Source: Seminavis robusta (taxonomy: Eukaryota > Bacillariophyta > Bacillariophyceae > Naviculales > Naviculaceae). From it: a stretch of 64,000 bases of DNA. This document shows, in pieces, positions 45,393-57,691 of the stretch. Location of the stretch: assembly GCA_903772945.1 (NCBI GenBank), contig CAICTM010000257.1:19619-83618 (forward strand). The letters are read 5' to 3'. The translations under genes and the position numbers were made by a program. Numbering within the stretch: position 1 is the first letter of the stretch; each line of letters begins with the position of its first letter. The notes under the pieces were generated by a model. That model was not told the origin of the DNA. It did no database searches and saw nothing but the letters and a program-made list of their open reading frames with translations.

Positions 45393-48300
45393 TGCTCGTC
45401 TTGCTGCAACGGGCCAGGTCTTGATGGTCTTGTTTTCCTTGAAGAGTGGCTGGTTGGGTCTGTGATGAATGTTTGCAACAAAAAACACGGCATTGGTAAG
45501 ACAACGTCTAACTTGCTCTAGCCAGCTAGGTAGCCTCAGTGTTTAGCTGCTTTAAATCAAGGCTGTGGTGTGACTGTTCCTATGCATACCTTGAATAGCT
45601 TGCTTGTTCTTTGCCTGGTTTGATTTATTCTCAAAACCTTCCAATGACAAAAAGGAGTGGAGTACTGTACAGCACCGAGAGAAGGTTTCAAGTGCAAGGC
45701 AAGGGCAGAAGGTTAGCAAGAGTGCTGCATGCAGTGTAAGCAATGGACAACCTTTGCCAGTGGCTGGAATTGTGTGGTGGCTAGCTAGCTAGAGAGCTAT
45801 CAGTATGAGGTGGCTAGCCACAGCCATGTGGGGGGCAGGCGCAGGGTTGTTTGGTAGGACGGTAGCTAGCAAAGCAATTGTACACCCAGCACCCATTACC
45901 CACACGAGCTGACCCAGCCTCCTCAGCCAACTGCTTACTAGCTAGCTAGTAGCTAGTAGCTAGCCAACTTGACTCAGAATGATCAATCGAATTTGAATGA
46001 CATCGAACCCACCTGCGAGAAGCACATGAACCGTCAAAGCAGCAAAGCAGCCAAAGCAAAAGGTTAGCAATCAGACAGCAATGAGACAATCATATCATTC
46101 CATCAGCCCTCTGCTCCTTCCATAAGCTTACCTGAAGAGTGAAGAGTCTCTGCTCTTGCCTGAAGCACTGGCTGTTAGTGTAGCTGGTAGTGTAGCTGCT
46201 AGCTAGTAGCCAATGAGTAGGTAGCAATGGAATCCTGATCAGATTGAATCAATTGGCAAAGCTAAGCCTTCACTTTGTTGCGCTGCTGTTGGTTTACGGC
46301 GGCGGCGGAACTGTTGCTTGTAAAGGCGCCACTGTTGAGGCAATCAATGCTTTGTATTGTAAAGATGGCGCTTTGCTTTACTGGTACTTGTAAAGGAAGT
46401 TGTGTTCAAAACATTTTGTGTGCTCAGCCAACCTACTAGCTAGTAGTAGTCCTGGAGAAGTAAAAGAGCAATTTTTACTACTGATATCATTCTTAGCTCT
46501 GTAAGAGACTCGTAGGAATCCTACCAGCAGCCATATTCAACAGAAATACAGGAGGGAACGTGGCCCTACAAATCTCACGCGTTCCGTAGGCGTGTAAAAG
46601 CGAGCCTGTTTCTCTTACTCATGGGTGATGATAACACGATAAAATAATATGTAACACAAGCTAAACAGTTTCGTGTCGGTGGCTATCGCGAGTGTGCTGG
46701 TACTAGTATACCTGCAACGTGGCCTCTGTGGAATGGATCTTTGTTTCTAAGTATTAATGCTGGGAGCAATCAGGATCAGTTGCCGTCCCCGAGCATGGAG
46801 CAGAAAGCATCTGCCTGCAACTAGGACTATGGAAAGTCAAGAACTCTTTCTATCCACTGTCGGGGAACTAGCATACTAGCATCCTAGCGAAGCTTCCTTG
46901 GAGCTGGATACGGAGTAGATAGCAAGCAACCCTCTCACTTTACTTTCTGTCAAGAACTGGGACACGCTCAAAGCTCGCTCAAGCCAGAAATAATGAACGC
47001 ATACAGGTTCACTCTGGTACTCGGTTGCCGCATGAGCGAGCTCTGTCCATGCTACCTGGTACAGCGCCACCGATCTCGCGATCAAGGCGATGCAAGTAAA
47101 TGAAAAGGATCTACCACGTGTACTTCCTTCAGTAGAGTTCCGTAGGCAAGTTCTATTGAAATGGACAATTCAAAGAAACACACTGGGACTTTCATAGGGG
47201 TTGAAATGATATGAAAGGGGCTCTCATTATCTGACCAAACCGCCAAAGTACTTAAAGGCTTCCCCCAAATGAAAAAATCTGCTTTCCCAAACCGTTTTCA
47301 CTTGCTCTATCCAAAGGTTAGATGCAATCAAAGGATACAGTCCCCCAAAAGTATAGTTCCAAAATCAATCATTTGTCAAAGTCGCTTAGGGGGAATAGCA
47401 AGATTTGTAACACAAAACCAATGATATTGCACTCCTCATCGTCCACAAGACTCGTCTACAATCGCGCAATCGACAGTGTCTTGTCCAATATTGCATATAC
47501 GGATATGTCGCCAATAAGCAGTTATAATGCTCTGGCTGCCATGGTAAGCAGTTTAGACACCCTCTCAATTCTTGCAAGACCTATTACCTATTAAACGTTC
47601 ACGTGCATATTCCAGGCAAATGGATAAATGGGACAAACTGGGAGGAATCACAGAGAATATCATTTGTTGCCACTAGCTTGCCATTTAATTAACCTTCGAT
47701 GAGAGTCAATCTTGGCCTTCTTAACTCTGGGCGTGTCAACATATACTAGACGTAACTAGACAAGGCGAATTGGAGGATCAAGGAGTTCGTGGACGTTCCC
47801 CATTGCAAAACGGTATTGGTACTGATTCTACATCAGAGCTACATCAGTTAGTTGTAGCTGTAGTTGCCACGTCTTCCTGCTATATCTCGGATGTCGAGAG
47901 TGTCGAAAAGTAGAGCTTCCTAGAGTACTCTCCTTATATAAAGTGTGATTTAAAAGGATTTGCTTCTAGAACATTCTGGGGAGTTGCACGTGGCAAAAAA
48001 ATAGTTGGAATTGAACTTTTTTGGTTGTGGGCTTGCTGGCTTCGGATTCGTTGGTCGCGCACTGCTTCAGAATCTTTCTGGCCATGCAGGATTTCGGGGC
48101 GCACCGTCCATCAATTGTTGCATTGAATCGAGTGGTTCGATTGAATGATTCAATCGATTGACCAACCGTTATTGTACAGTACAGCGATACGTTGCAGGGA
48201 TCCAGATGAACCAACACCTTTAACGAGGGCAAGCAAAGTTTCCCTGCACGCATTCAAACCCATGTGTGGCAGTGTTCATGGTTCGAACTTGACGGAGCGA

Positions 48301-50829
48301 CACAGTCCGCAAGCGAAGGTCAACACAGGACGAGATGCGATTTGGATTCTTGGCTCGTTGGGGGCTGTTGATGCCATGCATCCTGCTCACTGCAACCTGC
48401 ACGAAGCGATTGCTGATGATTCACCCAGCATGCATGATCAGCAAAGCCACAAGGACAGAAACGTACGGAATGAGGGCGTAGCTACAGAGGCCGCAGCCTG
48501 AAGCAGGCGTAGAAAACTACCAAGAACTAGGCACCACCGTCCTGCTTTTCAGGTTTTGCAATCGTCGACTCAACTGTCAACTGGCTGCATGTTCGTGGCA
48601 AGAAGCCTGAGACCAACTGACTGGCCTGGCTGAACAAACACAGTGGCTGGCAGCCACAATGGCACAGTGGTACAGTGGCCACTCACCACATCAGTCAGCA
48701 ATGTACTACACGTAGTATCATAGCACGCCCCAGCAACATCCATCCAGACAGCCAGACACCAAGGCAGCCATGCACCCATCCAGTCACCAGCCCAAAGAAG
48801 CAGCCAACATGCTTGAAGAGGCTAGGGAACCACCAGCCAGGATCCCAACCAGCCAAGATCCCAACCAGCCAAGAACCAAACGATTGTAGCGATTGATTTG
48901 GTGGTTGTTTGGTAGCTGCAGCGCATCCCGTTTGGTTCTTCCCCGGTGCCGTTGCTTGGCCTTTTAGTTTAGCAAACGTCACCGCAAAAGCCCGAACGTG
49001 GCTGGCTGGCTGGGTCAGTTTATGGCAAGAAGCAAGCAACCAGTGGACTGGTGGTGGCTGTGATGCATAGGCAGTACAGGCAACATGCCTTCGTTCGTTC
49101 ACCCAGGGCCAGAGCACTGGCTGGTTGCTCGTTGCTCGCCTCACCATGGAACGCAGCGGTAGCCACCGTAGAATAAGATACGGTGATGAAGTACGGTACC
49201 GTTCAAGTCAAGTTACTACTGGCAGTGGCGGGGTTGAGGCAAGTGCCAGTACTGCCTACTACAGCCATGTAGGCATGTAGGAGATCGGAAAGGGCGAACA
49301 CTGGCGGAGCTAATGAGAAAGCGGCTTTGCCCAAGATTAGACAGGACCATGCGTGACGGGGGTCTTGGGTCTAGGTGATAGGTGAGTGATCTTAGAGTCA
49401 GTATTGGTTCGATACCGCAAGCAACTTGAATGCCCTCATCACTATCAGAGGGATTTTGGTGGAACATGGCTAGACTATACATACATTCATGTGGCTTTCC
49501 TTTTGGATCCAATTCCAAGATCAGACAGGAGTAACTAGATAAAGGGCGGATTGGAGCAAAATAGATTTATTCAAGTGAAGAAAGCTGTGCATGTGGATGC
49601 ATCATGTGGCGACGACTGTTTGGTTATGTCCTCCATGCTGAGCATTCGCGCAATACCGGAACGGGATTCTAGCACAACTTCTCCTTTTCTTTGTTTGTTC
49701 TGCTGTTTGCAGATTGCCACTGGTTGTATCTGGCAACTGGAAAGCAGACTAGCTAGTCTATGGTCCCTGTACATCATCATCATGCCTGTATTGGGAGCTC
49801 GTGCTCTGTAAAGTGGCATCTCATCGGAAAAGAATCGAATCTTCGACTTTGTGAGCTGGTGGAGTTGGGGAACCGCGGGATCAAACCCGCTCGGGACTTA
49901 ATCAAGGATAATGGTTCTTCGCAGGGCCCAGCCCCCTGACCGTCAGCTTTCGACTTGTAGCTTGGGTAATCATTTGGTAATATTTATTAAATCTTTTGAT
50001 TCAGAAAATCTTATTACCTCAACTACATCAAAACTGAGCTGTCTTCCTGTGGTGACATGACATTTGTTGGCTGCAGAATTTCTGTCCAGCTGTATTCGCG
50101 TAGCATCTTCAATAGCCCTCAAACGAAACACTGCTAGTCGGAATGTGCATTCTGTTTTAAGCCCAGTCCTGTTTTTCTCAGTTAGGTTCACCAAGGCCTG
50201 TTTATCCGTAGATTTTTTGTGAAGGTCTCGCAGTACCCAATACCGCGCTGTATCATTTTGGTTATCAAGACAGTTTCTAGTATCTCCGGAGGTAGGCTTT
50301 TATGTATTGAAGGCCACTCGAAAGTGAATCCGTGGGTATTGATTGTTTAAGAATTCTTTGCTTTGAGTGTGCGACCCAGATAATGTTCTAAATCCTCAGA
50401 AACCAGTGTAAGTTTCAGGTGAATAGTAAGACATAAAGCTAACTTAATTGAGTGAAACAGCTTTGTTTCTAAGTAATCCCAATGACCGCTTCGACAAAGG
50501 AATAAGGATGTTCTCCTCACAGCTCCTCATCACTACCATGAAGTCCTGCAAAACTTCTCCTGGTAGACATTTTGAAGCTCATTTTGACTGGAATGTTGCA
50601 AAGAGTGGCTTAGTAAGGAGTACACCGTGACATTTCTCAATCTGGCTAAACCTGAGCATTGTAAACGCTTTGAACTCTCATAATATCTCTTCACTTTTGG
50701 TTCCCTCCTTCGGACCCTGGCAGTAACCGTTCTCTCTCTTTGCCCACAAAACAGAATTACTTTTTCTTGAACCTTGAAAGCCTTGACACAAACACTGCGT
50801 TGCATTGCACTGCTTATAAAAAGTTGACC
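45393..50829. other. 5.4 kb region without convincing genes
   Basis: ORFs are all at most 150 codons and unrecognised. Palindromic CTAG clusters occur near 45779-45793 and 45938-45963. A stem-rich, tRNA-like segment at 49855-49905 is discussed among rejected items. Otherwise I see nothing I can name. It contains the upstream region of the zinc-module gene (left end) and of DUF6824-type gene A (right end). Confidence 0.45.
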
Positions 50830-52268
50830 ATGTCAGTATCTCATCTCCACCAGGAAGATCCCTCCTTTGCTTTCACTACTACCACTACCACTAGCACTAC
50901 CACTAGCACTAGCACTACCCCTTCTACCACTATCACTACCGGCCAAGCCATGGTAGCAGTAATGGAGTCTGATGTGGGCATTGAGTTTCCTGGGGACCAC
51001 GGTAAGCATAAGTGCATGCAGGAAGCAGCCAGTACCAATTGGCTTGGTTTAGCGTTTGCAAAGTTTGCAAAGTTTTCAAGAATCGAGATCCGCTCACGAT
51101 TTTTGGTCATGCTCTGATTGTATTGCTTGTTTCCGCTACGAACTTGAATAGATTTGCTGCTGGGACGTGGAGGAGAGACCAATTCACACAGGTAAGTCCT
51201 AGCTACCGTAGCCATCATGGGATCATAGGTTGCAAGCAAGCATTGTGGCTCACACTACCTTATGTTGTTTAATTCTTTGTATTCAGTGGAAACCAGCTCT
51301 TTCGCAGGTTGATTGAGGCTCACAAGGCCGTGTACATTTCCGCACCTCGAAGAAGCAAACCTGACATTGCCAAGACCCTGGTGGCTCAGTGGCGGGCCAT
51401 GGACCCACCAGGAAGATTCCTTGCCAAGAAAATGATGCCAGGACAAAGCAAAAAGCTCTGGTATGAAATTGGAGACGATGCTGCCAGAAAACGCACCAGC
51501 AAGTCCCTAGGAGAAAAAAAGGGAGCTCCAATGGCTCTCTTGGCATCACCTGGACATGGACCTTCTAGTGGAACCCTTGTCAGAAACACTTCTGCTGGGT
51601 CCAATTCCACTTCCAGTAATCACTCAAGCACCAGCATCAGCACCAGCATCAGCATCAGCTCCAGCTTCAAACAACATCAAGACATCCAAAAGTTACCCTC
51701 AGGTCCATTGTCCCCACCTGATACTAGTACCAAGACCACCAAGACACAAGGAATGGAGTACATGGCATTTCTGCAGGGCATGGCTTCAGACGAACAACCA
51801 AGGCCGATACAGATGCAGATGCAGATACACAATGCTCTCTCACAGCGAATTGGACCTCAAAATCAGGAATTCTTGGAACAAAAGTTGCCACCAAGAGGAC
51901 CTGCATCCCAAGACTTGCCAAAACTAGAAAAGAATAACTTCCACTTTGACAAGCTATTGCTGCTCCAACACAGCAGTCACCAGGACCCAAACGTAACCAT
52001 GCAGCTGGGACGTCGCATGCCCACTGCCGCGGAGCTCATGGATTCCTGTGTGGGGGATGGATTCCTTTTTGACCACCACGATCAACGCCCACGCCAACTA
52101 CGTGAACAAAAAAGCCACGCTGGTGCTGCTACTATTTTAACTACTTCACAAACAGAAATGGGCATGGAAATGAATCTATTATTTCATGCCATGCCAGAAG
52201 CACAAGCCAATTTTAACCTCGACGCCACAGCGGAAGCCACAAAAATGTCATGGCAAGCACAACTGTAG
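50830..52268 (+). CDS. DUF6824-type tandem gene A
   Basis: First of four tandem paralogues. Exons 50830-51001, 51152-51191 and 51287-52268 (1194 nt, 397 aa). Exon 1 has a Thr/Ser-rich run and ends FPGDH; exon 2 adds DLLLGRGGETNSH; exon 3 begins (S)GNQLFRRLIEAHKAVY. The domain continues with PDIAKTLVAQWRAMDPPGRF, a W-Y-E-I-G-D core and AARKRTSKSLGEKKG. This is the same fold signature as DUF6824 (LLGRGG, H-x-GN, LV-x-x-W, GRFL, W-x-(D/E)-(I/V)GD). The region after it is Ser/Gln-rich and disordered, with a conserved C-terminal RRMPTAAELM motif also seen in B and C. Intron 1 plus exon 2 are almost identical to those of gene C. Function unknown; a regulatory protein is plausible but inferred. Confidence 0.85.
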
Positions 52269-54339
52269 CCTGCACGCAAGTTTAGTTTTTGGGCATGGTA
52301 CCGGTACCGGTGCGTGGATGGGATGCATCAGAACCAAAGAAACGGATTCAATCGAATGGAATGGAATGGAATGGAATGGAATGATTCAATCGATTGGAAT
52401 GCACCTGTTCATAGCACAAATCAAAAATTCTTCCTTGTTCTTCCTATCCATCTATCCACGTAGTAGCTACTAGCTAGCTGGCACCGCGGACGAGTGTTCC
52501 TAACCCGTCCCATTGTACCGTACTGGTCCAGAAACGGGGAATCAATGCACCTCGGGCTTGTTCAGCCATTCGACGGCAAACACAATCGAAAACTCTGCTT
52601 GCAGGGTGCTAGCTAGCTGCCTGCCTACATGTAGCGGTAGCATCGTTTAGTAGGGGAGGACCACACCAATGACGAGGCACACTTTGCAATTGGTACCGGT
52701 ATCGCTGAGTAAACGGGCAGCAAGGGCAAAACTTCTCAAAACACACCCCAATCTATCCTCCACCCTTCCTCCAGAGCCTGAGACCTACCGTGGCTCCGTG
52801 CCTGCACTTGGCTGCGCTGCCTGCATCTGGTCTCCCGGAGCGAGCTGGAAGTACGGTACTGGTAGTCAGTCCACATACTAGAGCTAGAGTAGGTCTAGCT
52901 CAGGCATTCTAGCTTCATACTGCACGGTCGGTTGCTACTCCAGTGGAGGCAGCCAGGCGGATTCTTCTTATCAATCCCGTCTTCGAATACAGACAGCTGA
53001 GCACATCATGATCCTTCGTGTCTTGAGAGTCCGTAGCTCTCCACAGCTTACAGGCCAGGCCCACTCAAAATAGAAGGTCAAGATGCTACAAGGCAGAAAG
53101 TTCGTCCTTGCTGCTGGCTGTCTGTGCCCTCGTGGATCGTGGGGCTGGACAAGCAACAAGAAAGCAAAGTTGAAGGAGCTCTTGAGCGGATCCCTGGTTC
53201 CCTGGCCTCTGTCTAACCATTCTTCTCGCAACAGGACTCCAATACCGTTTTAGCTGATGACAGCTCGGGTGGCCCGACAGCAGAAGTTGGTAGACCAGCT
53301 ACAGGGGTGGATCAGATGTTTTTGTCCCAAATTTGCTACTCTAGTGGAGCTAGCTATCTAGCTATAGCTAGCTAGAAGCTACGAGTACTGTACGGGTAGT
53401 AGCTACTAATAGGGTGCGGTGGAAGCATGCAACACGAATGCGGTGGCAGGACACAATTTTTTAGGGTCATTGGGTGAACCTTCTCCTAAATCAAAATTCG
53501 GTTTTAGCTTCCGTAAGGGCACTCACTTTTTGCTACAATGTCATTATAGTATGACTGACTCTCTACTTCTGCTCCAGTGGTACTACTAGTACCATCGTTG
53601 GCACATCGCCACCAGACATCTATTACCCTTTTCTCCGAAGGGCCTACGGTACTCCAGACTCCGGAGCTCCTACATGTACATGTACAGCTCAAGGGAACGA
53701 GGAGAGGGATATACATGCAAAATAATGTACATACATGAACCGTTGGTGGATGTACTAAAAGTACAGTACGCGAGTAGGATGAGAGCCGCAGGACACGTAC
53801 TGGTACTGATAACTTTTCCCCGCTGATGTGCTGGTACCACTTCGAGCTTCGTGCGAGCGTGCGAGTAACAAGCTTTAAACAAGGAACACACAATGTAAAT
53901 ATGTAAATATTCCACGTACTCGTGACTTTGCCGTAGAAAGTCGAAGCAAGGCAGCCTCCCAGACACGATAATGACTCGGTAATATGATCGTTTTGCTGCT
54001 GAAGATCCAGCTTGTGTACGCTTCCTTTATAGTCCGTTCACCTGAAGGTCAATAGACCCAATCCCGTCTTTTTGGCTTCTGTTCTGTTCGTAGTTTTTTA
54101 ATTGCATTGTAAATCTCTGAGGACCCCTCTGTTTGTCACTATTCACCTTCTCTATTATCCTTGCGACACCCTAGCTCACTCATCCGTACGGCTATCCACA
54201 GGAGGCCTGTTCTCCTCTCCTCACAACATCAACCAATTTGTCCATAAAATCGACTTACTTTCCCACAAAATCCACTTTTCCAAGTCCTTGTTTTTCTCGA
54301 CCTCCAACCAACGGTGTATTAGCTAGCTAGTACCAGTAC
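52269..54339. other. Spacer between tandem genes A and B
   Basis: 2.1 kb with no convincing gene. Includes GGTACCGGTACCGGTG at 52297-52312, a (TGGAA)n repeat and TACATGTACATGTA near 53671. Promoter of gene B expected near the right end. Confidence 0.45.
52354..52383. repeat. (TGGAA)n pentanucleotide repeat
   Basis: Five TGGAA/ATGGA units about 90 bp after the gene A stop codon, flanked by ATTCAATCGA on both sides. Confidence 0.85.
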
Positions 54340-55780
54340 ATGATGCATTCTACTGCAGATTTTGACAACACAACCGAACAAAGAGGGGGATATCCCATGT
54401 CAACCATTTTCCCAGGAAAACATGGTGAGTTTATCTTGTGTTGCCCGTGTGCACAGTGTAGCTATCAAGCCAATAGCTAGCTAGATGTACCGGTAGGATG
54501 TACCGGTAGCCTATAGATAGAATGCAGTGCAAGTTTCTCCCAAGTAAGTTTGTTGCTAACATGCCGCTCGACTGTCACTCTACAACTCTACAAATCAGAT
54601 CTATTGCTAGGTTAGTGAGGCTGTGTCTATTATAGTGCTTGAATAGCTACCAGTATGCATAACTACAGGAGTGCCAGTGCAAGTTCTCACCATGCACATT
54701 TTTGGGTATCTGTACTTGACAACAGGGAGGGGCGGAGAAACCAACAATCACAGGTACGTACCGTACCGGCACTAGTACTAGCTAGTACTACTGCCATAGT
54801 ATGGAGACGTTTGTCTTTGATTTCAAACTCATCTTATCTTTGGAACTATTAATAGTGGCAACATCAACTTTCGAGGCCTGATTCAAGAGTACAAACAGGA
54901 ATATCAGGCTGCATCCAAAGGCCAAAAGCCAGCAATTGCCAAGAAACTTGTCAAAAGGTGGAGGAACTTGGACCCACCTGGTCGTTTCTTAGCCAAAGAA
55001 GATGGCACAGAACGATGGGTTGATATTGGTGATGAAGCTGCCAGACGCAGAACCTCCAAGTCACTCGGGGAAAAGACCAAGCGTTCAAGTCCCAGTGCTG
55101 CCGCTACCGCACCAAGTTCTGGTAAGAAACGGAGACGAGATGATAGCTCTGATGAACTGCATCGATTAAGCAATCCCTCCTCCGAACTTCGGGAGCCTCA
55201 GGCATCTCCCAACTTGGCTTTCTCAAACTCCTTCGAACCCTTCGCGGGCACAGGAAGGCTGGGTACCACCAACACGTATGGAAGCAACGACAACCTTCAG
55301 CTGCAACCCAACCAGTCCTCGTCTTCACTGACATGCGGCGCTAGTACTATGACTCCTCAAACTGCGTCATACTCCTCGACTGGACAGGTCAAGTTACAGG
55401 GAGGCGCCACCTTGGCCACTGGTGCATATACCGGTACGCAGCAGGCAGGGGGTCGCTACCAAGTACCTTCCGCAGGCTCGAATGTTCACTATCACCTGGG
55501 AAGTCACATGGGCGGCGCTGGAACCAATGTAGTTGGGCATTCCCTAACATATGGCGGCCAAAGGAACGCAAACTCATCCGACTCGAATACCATCAGGTCA
55601 CTACTGGACCCCCAGCAATGGCTTCAGTTGCACGCCACTTCGCTCGAGGACGTTCCTACTGCTGCAGATCTTCTTGCAAGTAATGTCTTCGCATCTTCAA
55701 GCTCCTCCGCAAGCGTCCAAAGTCCTCCAGACTCGAACAATGATCACAACCCACCAGAGTCTTCAGATCCCAATATATAG
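54340..55780 (+). CDS. DUF6824-type tandem gene B (shortened exon 2)
   Basis: Exons 54340-54424, 54726-54753 and 54856-55780 (1038 nt, 345 aa, in frame). Exon 1 ends IFPGKH. Exon 2 is only 28 nt and encodes GRGGETNNH, so the DLLL found in the other three paralogues is absent. Exon 3 begins (S)GNINFRGLIQEYKQEY and continues KLVKRWRNLDPPGRFLAKED, RWVDIGDEAARRRTSKSLGE. It then has a basic KKRRRDDSSDE patch (possible nuclear signal) and a Ser/Gly/Gln-rich tail. The tail carries VPTAADLLASNVF and ends soon after a Ser run. An alternative acceptor further upstream (after 54679) would keep frame but insert unrelated residues. Either way the LLG turn is not encoded, so this copy may be functionally divergent. 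Function unknown. Confidence 0.8.
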
Positions 55781-57691
55781 TCACCGTCACCGTCACCGTC
55801 ACCCCACTAACGGTGGCTACAGCAACAACTGCACCTGGATACTGGCTCCGAGAACTATTTCTGGTATCAACTAGACCTACAACACCTCAAATCTAGTGCT
55901 GACAGCATGGTCCAAGTATTAGAGCACCGGTACTACATAACATGATTGTCTCCCAGCTGCTACAGTACCGTACCGGTACGTCAGCCCCCACAAGAAAAGA
56001 GGGCACTTGGCAAAAGGGCCCCTGGCCTGGAACCTGGAACATCACAGAAGTGTCAGCAAGCCGTACCGTAACGATGTATCCTGAGGCCTTGGCTGGACGT
56101 GGACGGGCTCATTGAGGCAAGCAAGTTTAGTTCACTCAAAGCAGCATCCAGAAGCATGAACCAACTGCAATAGACAGCCAATACCGTTACTACATGCAGT
56201 ACGGTATAAGAGTGTCCACTACTTATGCTTCGTTAAAACTCTTATTAATAGAAGGCCAAGAGTACCGTATGGTGTCAGAAAGCCAATAGCTTGCTCTTGA
56301 ATGGCCGCCCTTGCCTGGCAGCACCTTTTAGATGCTTGTTGCTTGGAATAAGCAAACACTGTTTAGCCTGAAGTGTCGAAAAGAGTACGGTAGGATAAGA
56401 AGTGGCAGCCCCAACAGGCAACAACAAGCCATAGAGCAAACTCAACTTTCCTAGCTAGGTGACAGCCGTGATGGATCGAGTTTTCTTTCTGTTGGCTGGC
56501 CCCTTTGGGCATGCTGATTGTTGCTGCATTCCCTCTTTTTCGCTCGGAAAAGAAAGGGTTGCTTCTCTATGGTGCCAGGTTCATAATGAATACTATTAAT
56601 AGTACATGTACTAGTTCTACCAGGTATCAGCATGTAGCTGGCCATGATCATGACATGGTCAAGTCGACGGTGGAAGGTGATAGCATGTTACATACATGTA
56701 AAGGACCGTTGGCAACTTTTTGAGAAAAAGTGAAGCCATAGGTAGCACATTGGCTCCGTATACCGTGGACTAAGCCAGCCCCTGAGACCTGATCCCCCTT
56801 TCACCACTGCCCGCCACTGTCTTACCGGTTTTGTCAGCACCACCTTGCAACTGTTTACCACTTACCACTGTCAACCACTGTCTTTGTTGACAGTATCATG
56901 GTTTACCCCCGTCATGATCAGGCAAAGCCTATAACTGTCTTGGCCATGGTTTGTTTTGCCGCAGCGTGAAAAACGCAAAGCCTCGAGCCATGGTATAGCG
57001 GCCTATCAAAAGTGCTACCAGCAGTGGTTATAGAAAATACCGGTACCATGCTTCTGGATCAACGCTTATGAAGTCTTAAAGCGTGCTTGTGCTTATTGTA
57101 AACGCCAGCACATTGTTCTTGTACAACTACATGTAGTACCGTGCTCACGTCCTTTGTTGAGGACTTCCGAAGAAGGTGGTAGAATTTGAAGAACGTTGTT
57201 CGGTATTCGGTACGCGAAGAGGCAGTTGAGAGATCAGTCAGAAGTCAGAAGTCAGAAGAAGCTGCCTGAGACAGGTGCTCAACTACAACCTGGTAGCTAG
57301 CTACCGGTAGCTAGTAGTAGACTATCGTTCGGATTGTGGCTGTTGCAGTGTTGTCGTGATGTATTATTTTTAATAGACCTCTGTAATTATTGTAACTGAG
57401 TCATTCTAATCTCTGCGACAGGCTTCTCAAATTTTTACTAAGCCCTTAGGTCTGGGTATTCCTTTTACAATGCCTATTCTAAACATACCTCAAGCCCCAT
57501 TCAAATTGATGTCTGGATGGATCAACAATTTGCAGCTATTTATTTGGCTCTCGTCAACACGGCTAGTCCGGTATTGATATCCCATGATGAGGTGGACACT
57601 CATCACTCATCACTCATCACTCATCATAGTCTAGTACTAGTAGACTAACATATATCTCATCCAACATCCAAAGACGCAAAGACTGAGGAGG
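55781..57691. other. Spacer between tandem genes B and C
   Basis: 1.9 kb. Starts with a short CACCGT repeat right after the gene B stop. No convincing ORF. Contains CCGTACCGGTACG at 55968, AGTCAGA repeats near 57238-57259 and CACTCATCA repeats near 57598-57624 just upstream of gene C. Confidence 0.45.

Noticed and set aside
49850-49935. tRNA- or tmRNA-like 3' end on the minus strand (GCGGGTTTGATCCCGC followed by ...CTCCACCA)
   Set aside because: The hairpin loop is one base too short for a T-arm, the distance from the stem to CCA is too long, and I could not find a matching 5' acceptor strand or anticodon arm. At most it is a degenerate relic; a covariance-model scan would decide.
49970-50194. 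74-codon minus-strand ORF ending FSESKDLINITK
   Set aside because: The sequence looks protein-like but it is short, isolated and lacks any family match I know.
35772-50829. Possible retrotransposon remnants in the two large gene-poor blocks
   Set aside because: I found no reverse transcriptase, integrase or protease motif and no long terminal repeats by eye. A translated search against a diatom repeat library would be decisive.
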